NCBI RefSeq assembly: GCF_013488225.1
Contig: NZ_CP041238.1
Coordinates: forward strand, 2,629,501-2,693,500
Length of the DNA: 64,000 nt
From: Sinorhizobium mexicanum
GTDB lineage: Bacteria > Pseudomonadota > Alphaproteobacteria > Rhizobiales > Rhizobiaceae
Reading direction: 5' to 3'
Each line of letters starts with the position of its first letter. Position 1 is the stretch's first letter. This document shows, in pieces, positions 26,873-35,534 of this stretch. Made by a program: the position numbers and the translations under genes. A model generated the notes under the pieces. That model did not search any database and was not told where the DNA came from. It saw only the letters and a program-made list of their open reading frames with translations.

Positions 26873-27193
26873 CCCCCCTCTGCCCTGCCGGGCATCTCCC
26901 CCACAAGGGGGGAGATTGGCCGCAAGCAAGGCCCTGCCAGACGGCAAACTCGCAGATGGCCGAAGTCATCCAGTTATCGCCCTGCGCACAGGGTCATTAG
27001 AGCAATTCCAGGAAAAGTGTGTACCGGTTTTCCGTCCGGAATTGCGTAGTTTCAACGAGCTAGATCCTTTCAGTGTTTCCATGAAACAATGAAATGATCT
27101 AGACGCCGCGCGTAGAGGGTCAGTAGTTGAGCGCACATTGCCGCTTGCAATCTCCCCCCTTGTGGGGGAGATGCCCGGCAGGGCAGAGGGGGG
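26873..27193. repeat. R4 inverted pair enclosing an R1 element
   Basis: Left copy 26873-26919 (CCCTGCCGGGCATCTCCCCC, then ACAAGGGGGGAGATTGG). Right copy 27141-27193 is its reverse complement (CAATCTCCCCCC ... GGGCAGAGGGG). At 26997-27102 between them is an R1 unit ending ATGAAATGATCT. Together with 26615-26720 this fills the 630-bp gap; no gene is supported. Confidence 0.75.
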
Positions 27194-27236
27194 TCTTGGG
27201 GCGTCCTGATTTTCGCGATTGCCACCTAATCGTGCT

Positions 27237-28846
27237 CTAAACGACGCCGAATATCACGTCGCCGGCGGTGAGAGCCTGAAGGGAAACGCCTTCGATCAGC
27301 AGCCCGTACGTATCGGAGCCATTGAAGGCGACGTAGACACCGGAGGCGGTGTCGGTGGAGGCCGCGAGAAAATCGGCGTAATTGCGGATGCCGGTATTTT
27401 GCTCTGCGATATCAGAAAACGCGATCACGTCGCCGCCCCCGGTTTCGAAGTCGCGGATGCGGTCGATGCCCTGTTGATCCGGGCTTTCAGTGGACCAGAG
27501 AAAGGTGTCCGCGCCGCCACCGCCGACCAATATGTCGGCGCCGTTTCCGCCGCTCAACAGATCATCCTGGGTGCCGCCATCGAGAAAATCCTTGCCGTCG
27601 CCGCCGAAGGCAACGTCGTCGCCGACGCCGGTCGATAGGGTGTCGTTTCCTTCCCCGCCGTCGATATGGTCGTTGCCGCCTTCGCCATTGAGCCGGTCGC
27701 CACCGGTGCTGCCTTCGACGCGATCGTCGCCGGCGCCGGCATCGACGATCACATAGTCGAGATTTCCGCCGATCACCGTGTCATTGCCGCTGCCGAGCCC
27801 GACGCTGGCACTCTCGATGCCGCGGAAGATCGTGCCCGTGGATGCCCGGCCAATGCTGAAATCGATGGTGGCGTCGCTCAACCGCACCCTTTCCTCGATC
27901 CGGACCCAGTCCTCGCCAAGCCCACCATCGACCTCGGCGGAATAGAGCGTCGTCGTGATGCCGTCGTTGCCGGCACCGCCGAAAAGGCGGTTTGCGCCGC
28001 GCCCGTCGACGATCATGTCGTCCCCCGCCCCCGCATCGACGAAGTCGTTTCCGGCTTGCGTCTGGATGACGTCTCTGAGGACGGTCCCCTGGATGCGATC
28101 GTTTCCGCTTCCCGTCGTCAGTACGATCTCTTCGACATCGTAATGCCGGACGAAAAGATGCCGCTCGTCGATCGTCCGGTATCCGAGAATGCCGTGACCG
28201 TTCTCGCCGTTGAACACGACCTGGTCCGAAACCGCGGAGAGATCGATCGTCAGTCTATCGTCGCCGCTTCCGCCGAAGACGGTGCTGCCCGTTTCGACGA
28301 GGATGAAACGGTCGTTTCCCTCGCCGCCGTCGAGGCGGTCATGGCCGCCCGTATTGGTGATGGTATCTTGCCCGGTTCCCCCTTCGACGACATCGTCGCC
28401 GGCTCCGGTCGAGATGGTGTCGCTGCCCGCCGTTCCCTTGATGCGGTCGTTGCCGCTTCCCGCCGTGAGCCTCAGCCACTCGGTATCGTGGAAGAAAATG
28501 TGCCGTTCGTTGGCGCTGCGGTACCCGATGATGCCGTGACCGCTCTGCCCGTTGAACTCCAGGCGGTCGGAAGTCGTGGAGAGATCGATGATCAATCCGT
28601 CAAAGCCGACGCCTCCGGTCACGGCGCCACCCGTGCCGACGAGGACGATCTGGTCGTCACCCGTGCCGCCGTCGAGACGGTCGTAGCCGCTCGAGCTCGT
28701 CAGGATATCCCATCCGTCACCGCCGTCGACAAAGTCGTCGCCGCTCCCGGCATCGATCTTGTCCCAGCCGGGAAGATCCCAATGTAGTCGGTGTCGTCCG
28801 AACCTTGCAACACGTCACCGGAATGCGAGCCTTCGATCTTGGCCAT
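27237..28846 (-). CDS. RTX-type calcium-binding protein, with a probable frameshift near its start
   Basis: The main open part (27237-28622, about 461 aa) contains many nonapeptide-like repeats GGxGxDxhx (GSGNDRIKGTAGSDTISTGA, later GEGGNDHIDGGEGNDTL), the calcium-binding beta-roll of secreted RTX proteins, and ends with a conserved C-terminal block (DRIRDFETGGGDVIAFSDI) that usually directs type I secretion. The likely true start is ATG 28846 (MAKIEGSHSGDVLQGSDD), after GGAGG. From there the frame stops after 47 codons; RTX repeats resume in the other frame (GWDKIDAGSGDDFVDGG) past a GGG run at 28770-28772. One base appears to be missing there. Confidence 0.8.
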
Positions 28847-29161
28847 GCCGTCCTCCGAACTCTGCCCGCGCTGCAAATATAATTCGCGCGCAAATATAAA
28901 CTGACATCAATTGAAATGTACACGCATGGTCACGGCCTAGCAACTTTAAGTTATTTCGCGACTTCAGGTAATTTATTTCAAAAATTATATTAAGACTCGC
29001 TCGATGCAGGTGAATTTCACAGGATAGCAGGTGAACTATATTAGAGAATTGACTTTTAATTGATCGGCAACCGCATCCAACACCAGCTTTGGACGCCCGC
29101 GATGTTCTCGAGGCGAACGATGGAACGCGTCGGAGGATTCGAGCTCACGCGCTGTGCCGCG
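28847..29161. other. AT-rich promoter region of the RTX gene
   Basis: A 315-bp gap with clearly lower GC than its neighbours. GCAAATATAA occurs twice, at 28873-28882 and 28890-28899, 17 bp apart. Such AT-rich T-A-step DNA is favoured by MucR/Ros-type regulators, which control exopolysaccharide and RTX genes in rhizobia (inference). No ORF or tRNA seen. Confidence 0.5.
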
Positions 29162-30760
29162 TCACTCCGGCAGCCCGGCCATCCGCAGCCCGTCGGCGAG
29201 CCGCGCCAGATCCTCCTGGCGATGGATCGGCATCCAGTCCCGGATGCTGGAGACGCTGAGGGACGGGTCGAGCGCGCGCAGCCGCTGCATGGCCTGCCGC
29301 GCCTCCTCCGGACGTCCGGACAGCGCATGGCTTGCGGCCACCACGACGGCAGCGGGGAGCAAGCTCGGCAAGTTCCCCCGCGCCTTCTCCGCCCAGGCCG
29401 AGGCAATGTCGAAGCGCCCCGCAAAAAAATGCGCCAGCGCCATCCCAACCTGCATCCGGAACATTTCCGGATCCAGTGGACTGAGCCGGACGGCATGCGC
29501 CAGATGCTCGATTGCGGCGTCGGTTTCGCCGCGCAGAGCGCGCAACGTACCGCCGAGGAACCAGGCCGGGGCGAGATTCGGATTGAGGAATCTTGCCCTG
29601 TCGAGGAGCGCAATGCCGCCGTCGAGGTCACCGGTGAGATGGGCGAGCGCATGGCCGCCTCTCGTCAGCGCCACCGCATCGTCGCGGCCGAGCTCCATCG
29701 CGAGCCGCGCCAGCCGCGCACCCTCGGCGATCTCACCTGGAGGATCGGTCATCCATCCATTGACCTTGCGCCAGAAATGGCACCAGGCCGCCATGCCGTA
29801 GGCGGACGCAAATTCCGGATCGAGCTCGGTGGCCCTATAGAACAAGGGCAACGCCGCCTCGATCGCCTCGCGGGTGCCGCTGTGCGTCTTCGCCATGCCC
29901 CGCAGGTAATAGTCGTAGGCGTCGAGGCTCTCCGTCGGCTTGCGCTTGGCGCGCTCGATCTCCGCCCGCTCGAGTTGCGGCGCGATCGCGCCGACGACGC
30001 TTTCGGCGATCTGGTCCTGCAGCTCGAAAATGTCGTCGAGCATGCCTTCGAAGCGTTCCGCCCAGAGGTTCGTGCCGGTCGTGGCGTCGATGAGCTGGCC
30101 GGTGATGCGCACCTTGTTGCCGGATTTGCGCACGCTCCCCTCCAGCACGTAGCGCACGCCAAGCTCGCGGCCGACTTCCTTCACGTCCACCGCCCGGCCC
30201 TTGTAGGTAAAGCTCGAATTGCGCGCGATGACGAACAGCCAGCGCATCCGCGACAGGGCCGCAATGATGTCCTCCACCACGCCATCGGCAAAATATTCCT
30301 GCTCGGGATCGCCGCTGAGGTTGAGGAACGGCAGGACGGTGATGGAAGGCTTGTCCGGAAGGACGAGTGCGGGCGGTGGCGGCTCCCTCTGCTCGCCGGA
30401 GCCGTCTTCGACGGCGCCTCGCCCGTCGGGCTGGCGCAGTTCCCCGGTCTCGTCAACGCTGATCGCGCCGACGAAGCGGAAGCCCTTGCGGGCGACGGTA
30501 CGGACCAGGCGCTGCTCCTCGCCGCTGTCGCCGATGGCCTTGCGAACCGCGTTGATGTGGCTGGTGATGGTCGATTCCGAGACGATCCGACCGCCCCACA
30601 CCGCGGCGAGCAGGTCGTCCTTGCTGACGACGCGGTCGCGGTTTCTGACGAGATGCAGCAACAGGTCGAAGACCTGCGGCCCGACGGCGACCACGTCCGC
30701 ACGCAGCGTAAGCTCCCGGCGCTCCGGATCGAGCGCGTAGTCTCCAAACACGAACGGCAC
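29162..30760 (-). CDS. Winged-helix (OmpR-type) / TolB-like / TPR regulatory protein
   Basis: A 532-residue protein. Residues 1-100 are an OmpR/CadC-type winged helix (LFDLLLHLVRNRDRVVSKDDLL-like segment, then SESTITSHINAVRKAIGD). Residues about 140-270 are a TolB-like domain (SITVLPFLNLSGDPEQEYFA, then YVLEGSVRKSGNKVRITGQL). The C-terminal half contains TPR-like repeats (ATELDPEFASAYGMAAWCHF). Many rhizobial adenylate cyclases share the TolB-TPR part; no cyclase domain is present here. Probably a cytoplasmic transcription factor; targets unknown. Confidence 0.87.
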   Translation of the reverse strand: MPFVFGDYALDPERRELTLRADVVAVGPQVFDLLLHLVRNRDRVVSKDDLLAAVWGGRIVSESTITSHINAVRKAIGDSGEEQRLVRTVARKGFRFVGAISVDETGELRQPDGRGAVEDGSGEQREPPPPALVLPDKPSITVLPFLNLSGDPEQEYFADGVVEDIIAALSRMRWLFVIARNSSFTYKGRAVDVKEVGRELGVRYVLEGSVRKSGNKVRITGQLIDATTGTNLWAERFEGMLDDIFELQDQIAESVVGAIAPQLERAEIERAKRKPTESLDAYDYYLRGMAKTHSGTREAIEAALPLFYRATELDPEFASAYGMAAWCHFWRKVNGWMTDPPGEIAEGARLARLAMELGRDDAVALTRGGHALAHLTGDLDGGIALLDRARFLNPNLAPAWFLGGTLRALRGETDAAIEHLAHAVRLSPLDPEMFRMQVGMALAHFFAGRFDIASAWAEKARGNLPSLLPAAVVVAASHALSGRPEEARQAMQRLRALDPSLSVSSIRDWMPIHRQEDLARLADGLRMAGLPE

Positions 30761-31210
30761 GTCGGTATCCCTCGGCGAATGCTTCCGTCCCTTGATAGCA
30801 CGGCAGCGCGTGCTTAGGGCGATTCCAGGAGAAGTGTGTAGCGGTTTTCCGTCCGCAGCTTCGAAGATCAGAGCATCCGGCGCCCATCGGGCGACAGCAC
30901 GTAATTGGGTTTCGCGGATGCTTTTTCGCCCTCATCAAGTCAGTTGAGTCGTGACGCACGGCCGTCCCCCACCCTCCCTCATTCCTGTGCTCGTCACAGG
31001 AATGAGGGACGGAGGAGAACCTTGCCGTAGCCCGACCGACGAGGCGCGGTACGCTACTATCGTGCCCTTCCGGCAAAGCCGTCTTGGACGAATAACCAAG
31101 CTTCCTTCAAGCTCAATTCAAGCCCCCCGCAAGGACTTCCCTTAAGCGCTGGGGCACTCTCCACCCAGATCGACGGCAATGGTTGCAGTCGGAAGAAATG
31201 GAGAGAAGCC
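30761..31210. repeat. Gap with R1 fragment and R3 palindrome
   Basis: 30814-30860 is the first half of an R1 unit (GATTCCAGGAGAAGTGTGTA). 30974-31015 is a short R3 palindrome (CATTCCTGTG/CACAGGAATG). The rest shows no gene. It should contain promoters for both flanking divergent genes. Confidence 0.55.
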
Positions 31211-31963
31211 ATGAAGATCGTCGTCATCGGGGGCACCGGCCTCATCGGATCGAAGCTTGTGAAGATCCTCAAGGACCGTGGCCACGAGGCGCTCCCAGCC
31301 TCCCCCAACACGGGCGTCAACACCATCACCCGCGAGGGGCTGGCGGAAGCGCTCGACGGCGCCGAAATCGTCGTCGATGTGGCCAACGCGCCGGTATGGG
31401 AAGACAAGGCCGTGCTCGAGTTCTTCGAAACGTCGGGCCGTAACCTGCTGGCCGCGGAAGCTGCCGCCGGCGTCCGCCACCATGTTGCCCTGTCTATTGT
31501 CGGTAGCGAGCGGCTTCCGGAGAACGGTTACTTCCGGGCGAAGGTCGCGCAGGAAAACCTTATCAAGGCATCCGGCGTTCCCTACACCATCCTGCGCGCC
31601 ACGCAGTTCTTCGAGTTCGTCGGCGGCATCGCCCAGTCGGCCACCGTCGGCGAGGAGATCCGCGTGTCGCCGGCGCTGTTCCAGCCGATCGCGTCCGACG
31701 ACGTGGTGGCGGCCCTCGCCGAAGTCACGCTCGCAGCCCCGGTGAACGGCACCGTGGAAGTCGCCGGCCCCGACGCGATCCCGCTCGACGAAGTGGTCAG
31801 GCGCTTCCTCAGGGCCACGCAGGACACGCGCAAGGTCGTGCCGGACGTCCGCGCCCGTTACTTCGGCGCCGTCCTCGACGATCAGTCCTTGACGCCCGGC
31901 AAGAACCCCCGCCTCGGATCGATCCGCTTCGAGGATTGGCTCGCCCAGCCAAAGGCCCAGTAA
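31211..31963 (+). CDS. NmrA-like NAD(P)-binding oxidoreductase
   Basis: A 250-residue atypical SDR. Rossmann motif IGGTGLIGSKLV at residues 5-18, later AAGVRHHVALSIVGSERLPE and KASGVPYTILRATQFFEF, the usual NmrA/TMR-like pattern. There is no YxxxK with a clear Tyr (GYFRAKVAQE is the nearest). Likely binds NADP and reduces quinone-like compounds or acts as a redox sensor. A ribosome site GGAGAGAAG precedes ATG 31211. Confidence 0.87.
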   Translation: MKIVVIGGTGLIGSKLVKILKDRGHEALPASPNTGVNTITREGLAEALDGAEIVVDVANAPVWEDKAVLEFFETSGRNLLAAEAAAGVRHHVALSIVGSERLPENGYFRAKVAQENLIKASGVPYTILRATQFFEFVGGIAQSATVGEEIRVSPALFQPIASDDVVAALAEVTLAAPVNGTVEVAGPDAIPLDEVVRRFLRATQDTRKVVPDVRARYFGAVLDDQSLTPGKNPRLGSIRFEDWLAQPKAQ

Positions 31964-31980
31964 GCGGTCATTCGTGCATG

Positions 31981-32009
31981 TTCCCAAAAGCGCGAGGCCC
32001 TTTTGGGAA
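31981..32009 (+). terminator. Hairpin terminator after the NmrA-like gene
   Basis: TTCCCAAAAG (31981-31990) pairs perfectly with CTTTTGGGAA (32000-32009) over a 9-nt loop. It lies 18 bp after the stop codon. There is no long T run after the stem, so it is a probable rather than certain terminator. Confidence 0.5.
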
Positions 32010-32475
32010 AGACAGGAACTGACCACGCCCACCACGGAGTGACCAGGTCCCTCAACGCAGCAGCTCTGGCGGAAGGCTCCATCACCAGGGCTGCTTCGAT
32101 GCTGGCGGCAGGATTTCCGCTCTGTGCTCGCCCCAAGAGCGGGCCTCCGCGAGGCGGCGGCAACCACGCCGGCATTCTCGCTCGACCGTCAGCGCGCCTA
32201 AACCGCCGAAAGGCGTCGTTCACGACGCCTCCGCAGTTCTCCGCCATTCCCGTATCCCTGTCATCCTCGGGCTTGACCCTTTGTCATCCTCGGGTCAAGC
32301 CCGAAGATGACAGGCAAGACGAACGGCGGGCATCTCTCTTGCTCCTACGGCGAGCACAGACACGAGGATCGGGCGGACCCTACCGCATCGATAACAGGAG
32401 CGTGGCGGAGACGATCGCAACTCGTCCCCACGCAACCAAAGCGTGGTATAGTCATCCCTTGCGGGGGACCGATCC
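32010..32475. repeat. Gap with R5 inverted repeat
   Basis: 32258-32279 (CTGTCATCCTCGGGCTTGAC plus CC) is inversely repeated at 32292-32313 with one mismatch. Between them GTCATCCTC occurs a third time. This is a dispersed element type common in rhizobia. The remaining 350 bp show no supported gene. Confidence 0.65.
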
Positions 32476-33288
32476 ATGTTCACGCAGATGACCTTCAAGG
32501 CGCTCGAACATCGCGGCTGGAGCGAGCGCGCCCGGATCTATGATCACTATTCGGGCCGGTTCTGTCGCTTCGGCATAGCGGCGCTGATCGATGCGGCCCG
32601 CATCAGCCGCGGCCAGTCGACGCTCGATGTCTGTTGCGGCACCGGGGAGGCAAGCCTGGCGGCCGCCGCGCGTGGCGCGATCGTCACCGGCATCGACTTT
32701 TCCGAGGAAATGATCGCCGAGGCGAAAGCCAAGGGCGGCAACGTCGATTTCCAGGTCGGCGATGCCGAGGCGCTCATCTTTGACGACGCTGCCTTCCATC
32801 GCGTCATCAACAATTTCGGAACCCTGGATCTCGCCGACCCGGACAAGGCGATCGCCGAGGCCGCGCGGGTGCTGAAGCCCGGCGGCCGCTACGCCTACAC
32901 CGTCTGGCGCGGCCCGGACGTCTCGCCGCTGTTCCGCATCCTTCCGGAGGTCGTCAGTGCCCACGGCACGCTCGATGTCGACCTGCCGCCCGCGCCGCCC
33001 TTGTTCCGTTTCGCCGACCGGGAGGAAGCGATGGGGGCGCTCTCGGCGGCGGGCTTCACAGACATCACCTTCGCCGGAATACCCGCCACCCTCGACTTCC
33101 CGCTCGCCGAGCTTTCCGACTTCTTCCACCACGCCTTCGTCCGCTCGACGATGGTGCTGGAAAGGCAGGAGCCGGCCGCACGGGCCCGGATAGAAGAGGC
33201 GCTCGGAGAAAGCTTCCAGCCCTTCACCGAGAACGGCATCGTCCACCTGCCGCTCCCCGCCCTCGTCGTCAGCGCCACGCGCGCCTGA
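32476..33288 (+). CDS. SAM-dependent methyltransferase (class I)
   Basis: A 270-residue UbiE/COQ5-like methyltransferase. Motif I is LDVCCGTGEASLAAAARG (residues about 50-67), followed by VTGIDFSEEMIAEA (motif post-I) and RVLKPGGRYAYTVW (motif III). It transfers a methyl group from SAM to a small molecule of unknown identity. It stands alone between repeat-rich gaps. Confidence 0.88.
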   Translation: MFTQMTFKALEHRGWSERARIYDHYSGRFCRFGIAALIDAARISRGQSTLDVCCGTGEASLAAAARGAIVTGIDFSEEMIAEAKAKGGNVDFQVGDAEALIFDDAAFHRVINNFGTLDLADPDKAIAEAARVLKPGGRYAYTVWRGPDVSPLFRILPEVVSAHGTLDVDLPPAPPLFRFADREEAMGALSAAGFTDITFAGIPATLDFPLAELSDFFHHAFVRSTMVLERQEPAARARIEEALGESFQPFTENGIVHLPLPALVVSATRA

Positions 33289-33679
33289 ACGAGCCGCCGG
33301 GTTGGCGAGAGGAGCGTCTGGCTGTTTCGAGGAACCCGGGAGATGACACGGCCGACATTCTCGATCCGATTGATCTCCGCGTGTGAAGTGGAACAAGCAG
33401 GCCCATGCGTTCACGCACAGGCATGAATCTACAAACCACGCTCAAGAAAATGAATAGGTCATTGTAGATGGTATCAAGGATATCTTAGGGGAGCCGACCT
33501 CCCCGATCCATGGACCTTAGTCTGACGCCGGAGCGGTAAACGTCTTAATCCAATTGCCCGCAGCCCCGCCCGACATATGTTGTTCTGAGCACCAGCCCGC
33601 GACATTGGTGCCGCTCTGGACGCCGAAGGTCCCGGGGCCGACGCGATTGCCTCTCAAACCGCTCAGGCACCTTCGCACC

Positions 33680-33786
33680 CTACAGCGCCGCGCGTCTTTT
33701 CAGACGCGCAAAGGACGCTGTAGCACTTTGAATTGCTGCATGTCTTTGTCCTTTAATCGGCTACGATTAAAGGCGACATGCAGTAG
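33680..33786. repeat. R2 element
   Basis: CTACAGCGCCGCGCGTC at the left, through the TTTAATCGGCTACGATTAAA hairpin, to ACATGCAGTAG. The left part of this 510-bp gap (33289-33680) shows no repeat or gene that I recognise. Confidence 0.75.
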
Positions 33787-33800
33787 GGAGGAGGTGCGCC

Positions 33801-33989
33801 ATGCCATCCCACATTCCCCTTCAAGATGCCGACATGCTCAGCGCAATCTTCGAGGACTTGCTGCAGGATCATGAAATATCGCGCTATAGCGCAGTGGCAG
33901 ACGGTATCATGACACGCTTGATCTTCACCTATGACCTCGGTATTCGCGATCCCAAGCTGCTGAAAAGGCTTACCGTGCCCTTTCTATAG
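33801..33989 (+). CDS. Small protein of an unnamed family (paralog of 44304-44504)
   Basis: A 62-residue protein with a strong ribosome site (GGAGGAGG) before ATG 33801. It has the pattern AD-x-L...F...L ... S..A....RL...Y..G.R.P..L (DLGIRDPKLLKRL), shared with the small protein at 44304. It is probably helical. No function is known. Confidence 0.6.
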   Translation: MPSHIPLQDADMLSAIFEDLLQDHEISRYSAVADGIMTRLIFTYDLGIRDPKLLKRLTVPFL

Positions 33990-34218
33990 CAGCGCTGATC
34001 CCTGATCGGCCCACGGACTATGCACCCCCCAGTCCCTCCGCACTCATTGCAGTCCGGCCCTTGGCCAAAGCGCCGCGCGTTTGAACTGCATCGTCGCCGT
34101 CGAACCCCGATCATGGCTGCGAGGCCGTACCTTGAAGGGCGACCGGAACCCGCGCGGCACCGTTATGTTTTCGCGCATGACGGAGTCGCGGCGTGCCTTT
34201 GGCCAGTTTGTCCTCGAT

Positions 34219-34425
34219 CCCGCCCGCGGCCTCCTGCTGCGGCATGCCCTCGGGCGTAACCAGCACCGGCACCAGGCCGGCCGGGTTCATGGCGAGGAAT
34301 TCCGCCGAGCGGTGCTCGCCGTTCAGAATATCTATCCTTCTGAATTCGTACGCTATTTTTCCTTCCTCGAGCACCCATTGGACCAGCGGTGCACGGGTGA
34401 AGTCACCCCCATGGAGAATGTACAT
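34219..34425 (-). pseudogene. Glutathione S-transferase relic (N-terminal domain only)
   Basis: ATG 34425 begins an intact GST N-terminal, thioredoxin-like domain (MYILHGGDFTRAPLVQWVLE, then FLAMNPAGLVPVLVTPEG). Homology stops after about 69 residues and the helical C-terminal domain is absent; the frame continues with unrelated residues to 34111. It lacks the usual E-S/T turn after EG, so it cannot bind glutathione normally. The rest of the 33990-34652 gap holds nothing else I can support. Confidence 0.65.
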
Positions 34426-34652
34426 CGGGCTCTCCCTGCTGCGCCCAAGCGTCTCCATAAACTTCGATTCCGGCTGTCAAGGTAGCTACACGATCAGGTT
34501 GAAGGCTCGCTTTCGCCAGCATTACATCCGGTCGTCACGCCTCCCGAGTAACCTGTGCCGGGAGGGCGTGAGCGGCTCTATCGTTTTGCCGCACACCTGA
34601 TGCCATTTGCGATCTCCCAAGGCGCGTGGCACAGGTCAACCGAGGATAAGAA

Positions 34653-34874
34653 ATGAGCAAATTCGCCAACCTGGCTCTCGCAGCTTTCTTGACTGCAGCA
34701 ATCGCCGCCGGCAGCGCCTCCCCTGCATTTGCAACCGGCAGCTACTACAAGGGCATATCAACAACGCCCGTCAACGAAGGACACCAGAACGGGAAATACA
34801 ACCCGGAAGCAAAAAGCGTGAACAAGCCGCCGCCGAGAAACGGCGCATACTACAAGGGCGTATTCCGCAAGTAG
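34653..34874 (+). CDS. Small exported protein with two YYKG motifs
   Basis: A 73-residue protein. Residues 1-28 are a Sec signal peptide (LALAAFLTAAIAAGSASPAFA). The mature peptide of about 45 residues is basic and Asn/Pro/Lys-rich, with SYYKGI at its start and AYYKGV at its end. It could be a periplasmic or secreted peptide. No family recognised. Confidence 0.65.
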   Translation: MSKFANLALAAFLTAAIAAGSASPAFATGSYYKGISTTPVNEGHQNGKYNPEAKSVNKPPPRNGAYYKGVFRK

Positions 34875-35090
34875 GCCTCCATGAGGAACAATGAAAATGC
34901 ACCCTCTGGAACTCGCTTTATGGTACCGTAGAGCGATCGAACTCCACATCAGAGTGTGCAATGAACGGGTCGCCGCCGAGAGCATGGTGCTAGTGGGCGC
35001 AATCGTTCTCGGCGGTCATCTGGTGGGGATATTTTCGCACAGAACGACAGCCGTCGGGTCGCCAGTGCAAAAGACTCGGAGCTTATCGCC

Positions 35091-35405
35091 ATGGAACACG
35101 ATCCCATGCCCACCGGGATTCTCGCCGGCCCAAGCTACATCGAGAAGATGTCAGACGACGAGTTCTATAAAATGTGCGAGGTTGTGCTGATCAACGCCAT
35201 GAAGGATGCGCCAGACGCCTCCAAGCTGGGCCCGGTGACGCATGAGACAGCCGAAAAGGTGCGTCGCATTGTCAAGGCCAGCGGCTTCCACTTCTCGCAA
35301 ACGGCCCATCACGTCAGTACCGCAGCGAGTATCGCCGCGACGTCGTTCGTGATGCTGGGAGAAAAGCCTACGCCCGAGTACGTAAGGTCGGTCATATATC
35401 CTTGA
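35091..35405 (+). CDS. Small protein of unknown function
   Basis: A 104-residue, mostly helical cytoplasmic protein (KMSDDEFYKMCEVVLINAMK, then AHHVSTAASIAATSFVMLG). A GGAG lies about 10 bp before the ATG. Codon use is consistent with a real gene. No family or neighbour gives a clue to function. Confidence 0.5.
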   Translation: MEHDPMPTGILAGPSYIEKMSDDEFYKMCEVVLINAMKDAPDASKLGPVTHETAEKVRRIVKASGFHFSQTAHHVSTAASIAATSFVMLGEKPTPEYVRSVIYP

Positions 35406-35534
35406 ACGCAAGGCCCCACCTGGATCGGCCGTAGCTAGGAATTCCCTCCTCGTCACAGGTGCCACCGCGCCCAAGTCCTTGGGCGCAAAAGATTCCTGCC
35501 CACTTGACCGGGCCACACACCCACCGCACGCCGA

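Noticed and set aside
29162..30760. Adenylate cyclase
   Set aside because: TolB-TPR domains are as in rhizobial cyclases, but no cyclase catalytic domain exists; the N-terminus is a winged helix.
34891..35190. Possible 99-residue protein before 35091
   Set aside because: The first 50 residues look plausible, but the second half overlaps the better-supported gene at 35091 in another frame and has atypical composition.
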